A DNA stretch of 51,923 bases from an uncultured Prolixibacteraceae bacterium (GTDB taxonomy: Bacteria; Bacteroidota; Bacteroidia; Bacteroidales; Prolixibacteraceae). The translations under genes and the position numbers were made by a program. The notes under the pieces are model-generated. The model was not told where the DNA came from and made no database searches. It worked only from the letters and a program-made list of their open reading frames with translations. Positions 10,302 through 20,046 of this stretch are shown here, piece by piece; within the stretch, counting starts at the first letter, position 1, and each line of letters begins with the position of its first letter. Location of the stretch: positions 1-51,923 of the forward strand of contig CAIPKZ010000083.1 in the NCBI GenBank assembly GCA_903865775.1, in the 5' to 3' direction.

Positions 10302-10324
10302 GACGGTGTATTTTTTAATGAAAT

Positions 10325-11212
10325 TCAGATTTTAAATTTTTCGTAATCAGTAATTGATGGAGCGGATAGCCAATCTTCATTTAGTCCCAGATTAAAAACG
10401 GTCTCAAAACCTTCAGGAGTAACCTGAGTTGGCTTTTCCTCATAAGTCATAAACCAGCATTCAAAATGATCGTCCAAAATACCATTGGCTTCAGGCATGT
10501 ACATGGTGAAGAAAGGTTTGCTCTGAATTTGCAGATCCTTCAGAAATTTGGTGCGAGGATGGTCGCCAATAAACAGCCGGCCAGTTGCACTTTTCCCCAG
10601 CTTAATTCCGGCTTTTGACTTGAAACTGATGTATGATGCCATCAGCATATTCCGGAAATGGCTGTAATTAATCGAGCCGATGCTGATCGGAAAAATAATT
10701 TTCCTGGGCCGGTCGATTTCGATCCGGAAAGCAAATTGCCCATCCTTTTCATACTGAGCGCTAACCTGGCTATCTGAAATGATAAAATCGAGGTTTGCCA
10801 TGTGCTTGGGCATTCCCCATATACCTTTGCCACCTTTGACTGATATTTCTGAACTGACCGGAAGGTCTAAAATAAACTGACCCGTTTTATAGGTTTTCAT
10901 CAGCATGGCTGGGAGCAATGGTGGAGCTGGTTTACTGCCACGGGTTACCGCGAGGGCAATACTGTATTCAATGTACTTTCCAATGGTGGTGTGCCGGTAA
11001 TCAATTACCGTGACCATAAAAACAGCCTTTCCAAATACTTTCACCGGATGTAATTCATTTCCGGGGAGCATCTTTTTGGCTTGTTCGTAATCGCAGAAAA
11101 AACCAGCCATTAGTGCTGGTGACTGAGTTGCACTTACAGGCAGCTTAAATGTTATTCCATCGACCATGGCATAACGGCCTTCATAATCTCTGATTCGCTT
11201 TGGTACTGACAT
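10325..11212 (-). CDS. Acetoacetate decarboxylase-family protein
   Basis: YTIGKYIEYSIALAVT-type region, LPAMLMKTYKTGQFILDLPVSSEISVKGGKGIWGMPKHMANL (ADC Lys region). Confidence 0.75.
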   Translation of the reverse strand: MSVPKRIRDYEGRYAMVDGITFKLPVSATQSPALMAGFFCDYEQAKKMLPGNELHPVKVFGKAVFMVTVIDYRHTTIGKYIEYSIALAVTRGSKPAPPLLPAMLMKTYKTGQFILDLPVSSEISVKGGKGIWGMPKHMANLDFIISDSQVSAQYEKDGQFAFRIEIDRPRKIIFPISIGSINYSHFRNMLMASYISFKSKAGIKLGKSATGRLFIGDHPRTKFLKDLQIQSKPFFTMYMPEANGILDDHFECWFMTYEEKPTQVTPEGFETVFNLGLNEDWLSAPSITDYEKFKI

Positions 11213-11256
11213 AGTATTGTAAGTTATTAATTAACTGTTATTTAAAAATCATTCAC

Positions 11257-12270
11257 TCAGGCATTCAGTTCTTCAATCATCACCGGGAACACATCCTGAT
11301 GTGCATTCTTGCCAAGGAAAATATCCAGATGACTATAGGTATCGTACAGATACAGCTTATGAAATCCGGGTTTTAGCCGGTTGAAGTATTCGAAAGAATT
11401 CTCCTGACTTTCGCTTCGAAAACATTTATTCAGCTTTCCTGCAAAAAAAACAAACCGCGCATCGGTTGCCGGATTTTCATTGGCGTAATGTTTTGTTCCG
11501 TCAACAGAAACTAATGAGCCATAATGAACGCCCTTCCGGATGTGTCTGAAAAAATGGATGGGTACCGGTCCAAATTCATTTCGGATCCATTCCTTCGTTT
11601 CGTCAGTCAGATTCGCCAGTTCCCATAAGGCCGGAAACCCTGCGCCATAGGTGAAACTTACAAATTTGCCAACCTTGGTATCTTTTTCGAAATGGGTGCC
11701 GAGGACCAATGCTTTAAAAAGTTTTGAACGGAAATCAGGTGAATCATCGCCCCATCGCGGGTTAATGTAGTCAGTAATTAAACCAGCCATTTCAAGAATC
11801 ACATCCAGTTTGACTTTCGACCATGAAGGAACAACCGGATGAAGCGAAACCGCATTGGTCACAATCGTTGTCACCTGTGGCACCAATCCTTCAACTGCCG
11901 AAATCATAAAACTTGTAGAACCCTGGCAATGAATTATTGCCTTGCATTGGTTGGAACCACTCACCTCGCAGACCTTTTGAATGGCTGCCGGATGGTCGTT
12001 TTTAGCTACCACATCCAAATCCCATTTATTGGCCTGAAATTCAGTGCTTGCACGCCAGTTCTCAAGGAAAACGTCATATCCGGCATCGGCAAGCATATCC
12101 AGCAAATTAATTTCATTGGGCGGATTAAAAATATTTGCACGAACCCCGGCTCCATGCACGAGCATAACCGGTCCGCGATGTTTTGAACGGTTGTGCTTTA
12201 ACCTCCAAAGGTTACATTCAAATCCATCATAGGCTTTAAAAGGAATAGTATCAAATTTATGATTCGGCAT
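11257..12270 (-). CDS. Alpha/beta hydrolase
   Basis: GPVMLVHGAGVRANIF oxyanion region, IIHCQGSTSFM (GxSxx-type elbow), C-terminal YSHLDIFLG. Confidence 0.8.
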   Translation of the reverse strand: MPNHKFDTIPFKAYDGFECNLWRLKHNRSKHRGPVMLVHGAGVRANIFNPPNEINLLDMLADAGYDVFLENWRASTEFQANKWDLDVVAKNDHPAAIQKVCEVSGSNQCKAIIHCQGSTSFMISAVEGLVPQVTTIVTNAVSLHPVVPSWSKVKLDVILEMAGLITDYINPRWGDDSPDFRSKLFKALVLGTHFEKDTKVGKFVSFTYGAGFPALWELANLTDETKEWIRNEFGPVPIHFFRHIRKGVHYGSLVSVDGTKHYANENPATDARFVFFAGKLNKCFRSESQENSFEYFNRLKPGFHKLYLYDTYSHLDIFLGKNAHQDVFPVMIEELNA

Positions 12271-12408
12271 TTTTCAGATTAAATTTGTCGTAAAAAAAGT
12301 AATGAACGGTCATCGTATTTCAAATTGTTTCTTCTGAATTGAACTGATTTATATTCGTATTTTAAGACCTAAATATCTCATTTGTTTATTTTAAAAAATC
12401 ATTTCATC

Positions 12409-13551
12409 TCAACTTTGTTGTTTTTCCTTGTTATCCAAAGTAGGCGTTGCCACCGAACCGCGCAACTTCATTAATTTGTTCAGGAGGTCGAACCAGAAAG
12501 GAGCGCCTAATGAAAGTGCCAATGCGGTAATAACCCATCCAAGCAGCGATTTCAAAATGCAAACAAAATAATGCGAGCTGCATTCATAGGTTTCCCATTC
12601 CAAGCCGATTGACTGATGAACATTACTGATGTCATTCCTCAATAAAGATTCGGCCCGGTTTATTAAGGTGTCTCGCCGTGCCATTAAAAACTGGTATTTT
12701 GCCAGTTCCAATGAATCTTTGAGAAAACTTTCACTGCCATAATTATTCCTTGACGAATCATTTTTTGCGCGCTCCACGACAGCATTATTGAATTCAATTT
12801 TCTGCATTATAAGGTCAGTGTCCAAATTTGGATGATCTTTAATAAAGGCATCGGCCTGCTGAATAATGTGCTCCCTTAGCTTAGGGTCTTTCTCCAGTTT
12901 GTTCACCAGTTTTATCGTATCCACATTAAATACGATCGCAATCGCCAGACCGACGAAGAATAAAATAAATTGGGTATGCTTTTTATACCACCCTGATGCG
13001 CGATCCATTGTTTCATCGAACCAGGTTTCAAGATGTTTCCTGAATTTTTCGATATCGCCTTCAGCATCAGCCCAAATCGATTTCAGGTAATTTAATGTTT
13101 GTTCGCTGATTTGAGCTTCACCCCAATTGGTCTTTTTGTTATCCAATGCAATCTGAATCAATGCCTTTACATCATCGCCAGGTTTTACATCTTTTCCCCG
13201 AAGTAAATCAACCATTACTTTTGAGAAAGTTTGCTTATTAATATAGGAAGGTTTGCCGTGGTTGTCGCTCTCGCCCAGAAATTGAATCAGCGGATGCTTA
13301 TAATATTCGTATGAGGTAGAGTTCAACTCTCCGCCATTTCCGGATTTTTTAAACAAATACAAAACACGCTTAAACCTTGAAGCGAACTTATTTTCATCCT
13401 CAAGCATCCGAAACACTGCACGCTCCAATATCTTTGCCCTGAATCCAAAGTATGAGGCAATAATTTCCTGAATAATAGTCGCAAGCAGACTATAAAGCAG
13501 ATAAATGAATACCAATCCGATGACAATATCTAACACTACAGAATTCAGCAT
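12409..13551 (-). CDS. Membrane protein of unknown function (N- and C-terminal TM helices)
   Basis: LDIVIGLVFIYLLYSLLATIIQEIIA N-terminus; FILFFVGLAIAIVFNV; GWVITALALSLGAPFWFDLL C-terminus. Confidence 0.65.
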   Translation of the reverse strand: MLNSVVLDIVIGLVFIYLLYSLLATIIQEIIASYFGFRAKILERAVFRMLEDENKFASRFKRVLYLFKKSGNGGELNSTSYEYYKHPLIQFLGESDNHGKPSYINKQTFSKVMVDLLRGKDVKPGDDVKALIQIALDNKKTNWGEAQISEQTLNYLKSIWADAEGDIEKFRKHLETWFDETMDRASGWYKKHTQFILFFVGLAIAIVFNVDTIKLVNKLEKDPKLREHIIQQADAFIKDHPNLDTDLIMQKIEFNNAVVERAKNDSSRNNYGSESFLKDSLELAKYQFLMARRDTLINRAESLLRNDISNVHQSIGLEWETYECSSHYFVCILKSLLGWVITALALSLGAPFWFDLLNKLMKLRGSVATPTLDNKEKQQS

Positions 13552-13577
13552 ATCAAATAGTTATTTCAATTTTATCA

Positions 13578-14441
13578 TTATGTGAATATCCTGTATTCAC
13601 TATAAGGAACGTGCTTTTTTACACCCCATTTGTACTTTACCATGAGGATGCCGAGTGAAACCAGAAAGATTGCACACGACATAAATTGTCCGGTTGAAAA
13701 ATCACCAATCCATCCCCTGTTTTCATCACCTCTGAAAAATTCGATCATAAACCGTAAAACTGCATAACTCATCCAAAAAAGGAAAAACAGAACACCCGGC
13801 TTGAACAGATCTTTTTTCCACAATGCCGAAAAGACAATAAAAAGGATTACTCCTTTCAATACACAATAAAGCTGAACGGGATGAACCGACAATGAAAGGA
13901 TGTCAGCTGAACTGATTAATCCTTTATTCAAATGATCGTAATAAGTATAACTGCCCACCGGATATTGCACCGACCAGGGCAGATTGCTCAATGTTCCATA
14001 ATCACATCCATTCAGGAAACAGGCAAAACGACCAATCATCGGGCCAATTCCCAGCACCGATGCAATAACATCGAGATATTTCCAAAGTGAAATGCGATGA
14101 AACGCACCATACGAAACAATTCCGGCAATTCCCCCAAGGTAAACACCAAAAGAAACGGTGGCACCGTTCAGTTCTGTCAAAATTTCAGGATGCGACCAGG
14201 TGTAACTGATGTTTTGAACGAGGTAAAATATCCGGGATCCGAGCACCGCTGCAATCCCTCCCCACAAGGCAATACCAGCTGCATGATGGGTATCCAACCC
14301 AGTTGATTTGCAGCGTTTCAACAACACAACGATTCCCAACCCGAGCATGATGGCATACACCACTGCCGGATCGGGAATCAGATAACTGAATATACCGCTG
14401 TGAAACAACTGATTAAAGTACTCTATGAGCCTTGGACGCAT
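13578..14441 (-). CDS. Prolipoprotein diacylglyceryl transferase (Lgt)-family paralogue
   Basis: Multi-TM protein; GPMIGRFACFLNGCDYGTLSNLPWSVQYP aligns with the Lgt signature region; VHPVQLYCVL; RFMIEFFRGDE. Confidence 0.78.
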   Translation of the reverse strand: MRPRLIEYFNQLFHSGIFSYLIPDPAVVYAIMLGLGIVVLLKRCKSTGLDTHHAAGIALWGGIAAVLGSRIFYLVQNISYTWSHPEILTELNGATVSFGVYLGGIAGIVSYGAFHRISLWKYLDVIASVLGIGPMIGRFACFLNGCDYGTLSNLPWSVQYPVGSYTYYDHLNKGLISSADILSLSVHPVQLYCVLKGVILFIVFSALWKKDLFKPGVLFFLFWMSYAVLRFMIEFFRGDENRGWIGDFSTGQFMSCAIFLVSLGILMVKYKWGVKKHVPYSEYRIFT

Positions 14442-14456
14442 ACTACATTTCCGGTA

Positions 14457-16871
14457 TTATACTATTTTAGTTTTTCTTCTTCGGTAAACTATTAATCCGA
14501 CCAGTGGAAGAAGAGGAATTAAAGCCATTTTAGATGATGAGCCTGATGCTGAAGCAGTACACGAACAATCTTTTGTTCCGGTGCCATTAATTGCTGCCCT
14601 GCCGGCAGGAACATTCACCGCCAGAAAGTTATTCCCGGGCTGAAGCGAAGTTCGGATATTGCCGCCTGAGGCATCGCGGGTAGTGACTTTATAAAAAAGA
14701 TCGGAACCGGCTTTCAAGGTATTCCAATCGGCAACAGGCAATGTATAAGAAGCTGTGCCACCAGCAGCCGAAACAACTCCACCTAACCATGCACTGGTCA
14801 GATGATTCACAGTAAATGCTTCATCATTGGCCACTTCGAACTGATACTCGGTGTTAAAAGGCAACGTTCCGGTGGTCACCACGGTACCTCCCGAAAACTT
14901 ATAGTCGTCGCCAGTCCAGACAGTGAATACAGGGCCGGCAGCACTGGCGCGGTTCAAATAGGAATGATCAATATCGATAATGGCATCTTTGGGTGAAAGG
15001 AAAATACCGGCACGCGCATAACCAGCCAGTAATTTATGTATCAGTCGCGATGACTGATAAAGTGGTGCCAGTTGCTTTAATAAATTCTGATTGGAATCGT
15101 GAATGGATTTTGATGTACCATCATTCAAAACACCGATACCTGCGGTAGTCATCGCTTTAATTGTATTCATATTTATGCTCAGTGTTCCCAGGTCGAAGGC
15201 ATCATTCATTCCTTGTCGCGAACTCCATTGAGCCCAGGCAATGATTTGACCGGCCGAGTGGATTTCATTTGATCCACCTCCTGAATTCCGGTCTGGAAAA
15301 ATATCGGTTGGCTCTGCCCGGCGTGGAACAAATCCACTTTGCACCGGTGCCGGACAATTGTGTGCCCAATATCCACCAACAATATCTGTATTGAAATTCG
15401 TGCAACCCCAGAAATCGGCAAGCCCTTCGTTAATTGATCCGGTTAATGCACCACCCCCCACGCTATATTGCAGTCCGTTTAGCTGATGGCCGAATTCGTG
15501 AGCGATTATCGTTCCATCGAGTGCCGAGTTGAATAAATCATTGCAACTTGTGCCGGTCCCGGTAGTGGCACTGCCTATGCCAAATGCCATACTCGAGCAG
15601 GCATTGTTGATTCCGAAACCGCATGGGTTATTATCGTTTACAGTTACATTTAATGCCTGAAATGTCTCACTTCCCAAAAACATATATATTTTCCGTTCAT
15701 TAAAAATAGTTGCAAAAGCATTTACCTGCTGAAATTGCCCGTTATAGCCTGCCTGATTGGTTCTTTCGACAACAGTTCCATTGATCGGAGCGACGTTAAA
15801 ATCAGCAGTGCCTGATCCAGTATCAGGAACAGTTACGATTCCGGTTGTTCCATCAGCACCATTGTTGAAAAGTGTCAAGACTCCTGTTCTCCTCAATACA
15901 AAATTTCCACCGACTGCCGCATCCACTTCAAAAGTCAATTCTCTGGTTGGTGAATTAGGATCAGGATTAAATGTCAATCCTTTGGCATTATCGGCAAAAA
16001 AGAATAATGGAAATAACTGAAGGACTTTTCCTGTTTCGGCATCGATCCAAACCTGGTAAGGTCCGTCCGAACTGATTTCGGTCTTCCAGACATATTTAAA
16101 GCTCTCGCCATAAGGAAGCAGAACAATTTCACCTTTGTTACTGCCTCTCAGAATATCCAGTTTGTTTTCTGTCCTGATTTGAGCAATGGCTTTCGAAACA
16201 GCTTCTTTCAATGCCAGAGATTGTTTATTGCCTGGTTTAACCGAGTCGTAAAATTTTCCTTGCAGGGAAACAATTTCAGTTTGGCTACGGTTGGTAATGC
16301 TAATGGCTGTATTGTCTATAATTACATCATCAAAGTATTGGTCGAAACGGAAAATGGATACAGTAACATTCGACTGTTGTTTCAACTCATTTCCCAATTC
16401 ATTCAGCATATTTTCTGAAGATGTACTGACATCGAGCATTTCCCTTTTTATTTTCTCTTTCGTGGTTTGCTTTCCTAAGCGGATCTGCTCGTCGATGTAT
16501 CCGCCATCCGATTTTGCAGTGGTTGCTTCAATGTTTAAACGGATTTCCTTATCCAGACGTAACGGACTTTTGAGCGATTCGAGGAAAGTTGAAATCAATT
16601 TCTTTGCTTCATCCTGCGATTTCACATATTGCCCATTGATATTTATCTGGAAATTTTCGCCTTCGAATTCAGGAAGTTGTCCGCCTGTATTTTTGAACTG
16701 CAACTGCTCCATTCTATATTCCACTGGAGCTCTTCGTTCTTCAGGGACATAAACCTGTTTGATTTTATAATTCGATTCCACCGCAGGTGTTTGTGCAAAG
16801 ACTATCGAACATGCAATCGACAGCATCATCAGGAGGCTGACAATTATTTTAGAAATAGGAATGTGTTTCAT
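14457..16871 (-). CDS. Fungalysin/M36-like secreted metallopeptidase with C-terminal Cys-TM-RRRK tail
   Basis: Signal peptide; IIAHEFGHQLNGLQYSVGGGALTGSINEGLADFWG; tail KDCSCTASASGSSSKMALIPLLPLVGLIVYRRRKTKIV. Confidence 0.85.
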   Translation of the reverse strand: MKHIPISKIIVSLLMMLSIACSIVFAQTPAVESNYKIKQVYVPEERRAPVEYRMEQLQFKNTGGQLPEFEGENFQININGQYVKSQDEAKKLISTFLESLKSPLRLDKEIRLNIEATTAKSDGGYIDEQIRLGKQTTKEKIKREMLDVSTSSENMLNELGNELKQQSNVTVSIFRFDQYFDDVIIDNTAISITNRSQTEIVSLQGKFYDSVKPGNKQSLALKEAVSKAIAQIRTENKLDILRGSNKGEIVLLPYGESFKYVWKTEISSDGPYQVWIDAETGKVLQLFPLFFFADNAKGLTFNPDPNSPTRELTFEVDAAVGGNFVLRRTGVLTLFNNGADGTTGIVTVPDTGSGTADFNVAPINGTVVERTNQAGYNGQFQQVNAFATIFNERKIYMFLGSETFQALNVTVNDNNPCGFGINNACSSMAFGIGSATTGTGTSCNDLFNSALDGTIIAHEFGHQLNGLQYSVGGGALTGSINEGLADFWGCTNFNTDIVGGYWAHNCPAPVQSGFVPRRAEPTDIFPDRNSGGGSNEIHSAGQIIAWAQWSSRQGMNDAFDLGTLSINMNTIKAMTTAGIGVLNDGTSKSIHDSNQNLLKQLAPLYQSSRLIHKLLAGYARAGIFLSPKDAIIDIDHSYLNRASAAGPVFTVWTGDDYKFSGGTVVTTGTLPFNTEYQFEVANDEAFTVNHLTSAWLGGVVSAAGGTASYTLPVADWNTLKAGSDLFYKVTTRDASGGNIRTSLQPGNNFLAVNVPAGRAAINGTGTKDCSCTASASGSSSKMALIPLLPLVGLIVYRRRKTKIV

Positions 16872-17013
16872 GATTTTCGGATTAAATTGAATATTTTTTT
16901 GAGAGATTGGTCCATTTTTCTAATTCTCTTTTGTGGATTTCAGGTCGATCGTGCAAATAAAAATTTTATCACCGGCCAGACATTTTTCAGGTGGCTGGCC
17001 GGTAAAAGTTGGT

Positions 17014-18891
17014 TTATGTATTATAGAAAAACAATTGTTCAAGCGGACCACTATCCGACCAGTCTTTTTCACCGTTATGCAAACGAGGACAGGCATACAA
17101 CTTAAGTGAATACGTACATTTGGTCATATCATTTGGAGGGTTATTCAATGCAAGGCCATTGTTGGCACCACCATCGATCAGCGGATTAATGTTGCCGCTA
17201 AGGGTAAGGAATCCATCGCCTGATATATTTCTGTTCACCGTAAAACTGTTATTGTTGAGATGCAGCGAAGAGGAAATCAGATGAGGATGATATACTGTGT
17301 ATTTCGCATGTACAGTACCACTGATCGGGGTGCAAAGTCCGGAAACTTCCAGTTCAGTTATGGCAAGCTTCATAAACACCGAATTATTGTTTATGATTGC
17401 CGAGTTCAGGATTTTGCCACTTCCCGGCACGACATTGAAAATATTGGCCGGTTTATTCACCACCTCTCTTATTTCAAACCGGATAGCAACTTTCTCAATG
17501 GGTATTTTACTTCCAGCCGGTACAAGAGCACCGGCAACTGCAGCCGCAGAAGGTACATCTGCAGCAGTTGTTAGGGCCCTGGTATCAAGTGTAATCAAAG
17601 TATCTTCATCAATAAACCAATAGTTGTTGATATTGGCCAATGGAATGCCGTTGTTTGTGAGTGTCCGGTTAATCGCAGGATTAATGTCATACCAACCTTC
17701 TGCATCAAAATCGGTCTGGTCGCTAACCACATCGTAAACGGTAAAAGGAAAAGCTTTCTCCATCAGTTTGGCAACTGTTCCCGGATAGAATAAACCCGGA
17801 GTAACTCCAATAATTTTCGTAAAATTTGACAGGGCTGGTGCTGCTCCTCCGTTAGGTGTCGTAACATGGCTGATCAGAAAACGATATTCGATGTGGTTTC
17901 CACTGGTTGATTTGGAAGCAGCCTGTCCGGTTAGTCTGATTACACTGGTCAGAGCATATTTGTTAGTACCGGCATAACCATCAGCGTCAAAATCTTTAGG
18001 GCCGCCACCGCTTGAAATATTGAATGCCACTCCAATGCCAGTCCATGCACTGGGGAAATTGCCATCGTCGGTGACTACATTTATTCTGGAACATAAATCC
18101 ACACAAAGACAGTAACCAACATTTTTTCGTCTGTCTGCTGCAGTTTCATCAATTAGTTTTACGCCTCCAATTGAAGCTTTAAAATAGACATCGGGTCCAC
18201 TATGAAATGTTGGTGGAAAGCCCTTATCCGTTTCTACATTAATCCAGGGTGATAAAAATGTTTTTTTGAAATCAACCGAGGTATAATCAATTCTGAAATG
18301 CCCATTGGAATCGGTAAGTACAGTGCCCAGATTATCGTCAGAGATAAAATCCGCATCCCAGGCGGTAACACTTGCATTCGCAATTGGAATGCCGGTTTGG
18401 CAATTTCGAAGTTTACCACAAATTACCCAGGCATCAAAATAGAAGCCTCTGATGTAGCACCACCATTTTGCCGAAATCGTATATTCCCATAGGAAAAAAT
18501 AGCTTTCCCGCTGCTTGTCAATTCTCCATTCCGGAAAGATCGTAGTCAGGTGAAATTGAACAGGATCTCTGCGAGGTGGTTTGGGTGGAGTACGAGGCAC
18601 CGTTCCGCAAATAAAATCAATATCAAAAGCAGTTTTGCTGTATTTTTCATCCAGATCAAATGCATAATTGCCTTTTTCATCGGTTTTCGTTGAAGCAATC
18701 AGCAAATCCTTTCTTGTGGCAGCTTCTTCATTTGTTACCAACCGAAAAGTATCTTTTGTATTGGCAACGGCATGGCTAATTACAAGGTCTTTTTGCCAGG
18801 GCAGATAAAGACGAACTTCTGTGCTGGCGAGCGGCTCAAAACATTCTTCACACAAATAGCCGCTGAGATTTCCTTTAAGAGAATACTTCAT
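17014..18891 (-). CDS. Hypothetical protein with transthyretin/CarboxypepD_reg-like region
   Basis: CGKLRNCQTGIPIANASVTAWDAD...GTVLTDSNGHFRIDY. Confidence 0.6.
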   Translation of the reverse strand: MKYSLKGNLSGYLCEECFEPLASTEVRLYLPWQKDLVISHAVANTKDTFRLVTNEEAATRKDLLIASTKTDEKGNYAFDLDEKYSKTAFDIDFICGTVPRTPPKPPRRDPVQFHLTTIFPEWRIDKQRESYFFLWEYTISAKWWCYIRGFYFDAWVICGKLRNCQTGIPIANASVTAWDADFISDDNLGTVLTDSNGHFRIDYTSVDFKKTFLSPWINVETDKGFPPTFHSGPDVYFKASIGGVKLIDETAADRRKNVGYCLCVDLCSRINVVTDDGNFPSAWTGIGVAFNISSGGGPKDFDADGYAGTNKYALTSVIRLTGQAASKSTSGNHIEYRFLISHVTTPNGGAAPALSNFTKIIGVTPGLFYPGTVAKLMEKAFPFTVYDVVSDQTDFDAEGWYDINPAINRTLTNNGIPLANINNYWFIDEDTLITLDTRALTTAADVPSAAAVAGALVPAGSKIPIEKVAIRFEIREVVNKPANIFNVVPGSGKILNSAIINNNSVFMKLAITELEVSGLCTPISGTVHAKYTVYHPHLISSSLHLNNNSFTVNRNISGDGFLTLSGNINPLIDGGANNGLALNNPPNDMTKCTYSLKLYACPRLHNGEKDWSDSGPLEQLFFYNT

Positions 18892-18997
18892 GTTTCTATT
18901 TTTTACTGTTTTACCTACTCTTTTATCGGATTTTCGGTTGGTTCCGTTGTGCTGACTTTACCTTTTAATGAAATCCATTCCAAAAAACTGCCAACAA

Positions 18998-19930
18998 TCA
19001 GGGCTTGAAGTTTCCACTATCCACCCACTCATTTTTCAGCAATGACCACCAATCTTCGGCAAGTCCTTTCAGCACATATTCGTATGGGAGCCAGCCATAG
19101 CCATTTTCGCCCCAGTCGGTTCCCCATGAATTGCGGATAAGAAATGCACCGGAGGTTTCGATTCCACCAACACTCGTATTTTTAATTTTAAGCGTATCAT
19201 CGTACCCGGCAACCACTATAGCATGACCGCCTTCAATTTTATCTCCTTTGGTTGGGTAAGGAATTTTTCCGCCTGATTGATTTGCCTGAGCAATTGAACT
19301 GTATACGGTAAAACCAAACATGGAAGGAAGTCCGGCAGCCAGATTTGTTTTGATCCGGGTAAGCAATTCAGCAGGTTTCGTTCCCGGAGGATCGAGCCGG
19401 TAATAACTTATTGGTTGATAATTTTGGGCAAACGCATAACAAAATGCTGTAGGCTCCTTGTCAAAGTTGGCCACATTATAAGGCCAGTAATCTTCCGGCG
19501 GAACGCCAAAAAGGACCAGTGCGCCCATTGTTGTCCTAAGAAAAGCCCCGGTATCGCCTTTCTCCTGCATAAGGTTTCGCGTAGCCTTATAGAGAAAGAG
19601 ACGCGAAGCATCGATGTGTTTTCCAAAAGCACGCCGCTCAAAATATTCCACCAATCCAACGCCTGCATTTGCAGTACACGAACCGAGATCACCCTGATCT
19701 TCGATGGGCGAAAACCAGTTAACCAGAGATATCTTGTTTGGCAAACCAGATTTTACCGCTTTTTGCGGGGTAGTTTTGGCAAGCATTTTCTTTATCGAAT
19801 CCTGCCCAAGGCTTTGCATTCGAGTGGATACATTATCGTGATCTACTGTAAGATCCCGGAAATCAGGATAATCCGGCAACCATCCCATGAGTCTTTTTCT
19901 ACGAAAAATTGATTCCATACATGCCTCCAT
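18998..19930 (-). CDS. Papain-family (C1) cysteine peptidase
   Basis: PIEDQGDLGSCTANAG (Cys), GGHAIVVAGYDD (His), IRNSWGTDWGENGYGWLPY (Asn). Confidence 0.9.
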   Translation of the reverse strand: MEACMESIFRRKRLMGWLPDYPDFRDLTVDHDNVSTRMQSLGQDSIKKMLAKTTPQKAVKSGLPNKISLVNWFSPIEDQGDLGSCTANAGVGLVEYFERRAFGKHIDASRLFLYKATRNLMQEKGDTGAFLRTTMGALVLFGVPPEDYWPYNVANFDKEPTAFCYAFAQNYQPISYYRLDPPGTKPAELLTRIKTNLAAGLPSMFGFTVYSSIAQANQSGGKIPYPTKGDKIEGGHAIVVAGYDDTLKIKNTSVGGIETSGAFLIRNSWGTDWGENGYGWLPYEYVLKGLAEDWWSLLKNEWVDSGNFKP

Positions 19931-20016
19931 TTAAAACTTATGTTTATACTGATGATATAATATTTCCAGAAATCGGCTTTCAACAAATTCAGTTCGCCAA
20001 TCTCTTATGAATCAAT

Positions 20017-20024
20017 CAAAATTA
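20017..20024 (-). promoter_or_regulatory. Putative -7 box TAATTTTG for the 19930->291 locus
   Basis: Matches Bacteroidota TAnnTTTG consensus; 22 bp downstream of the 19-bp motif; ~90 bp upstream of first gene. Confidence 0.4.
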
Positions 20025-20046
20025 CAACCAATGGGTCCGTTGAGGC

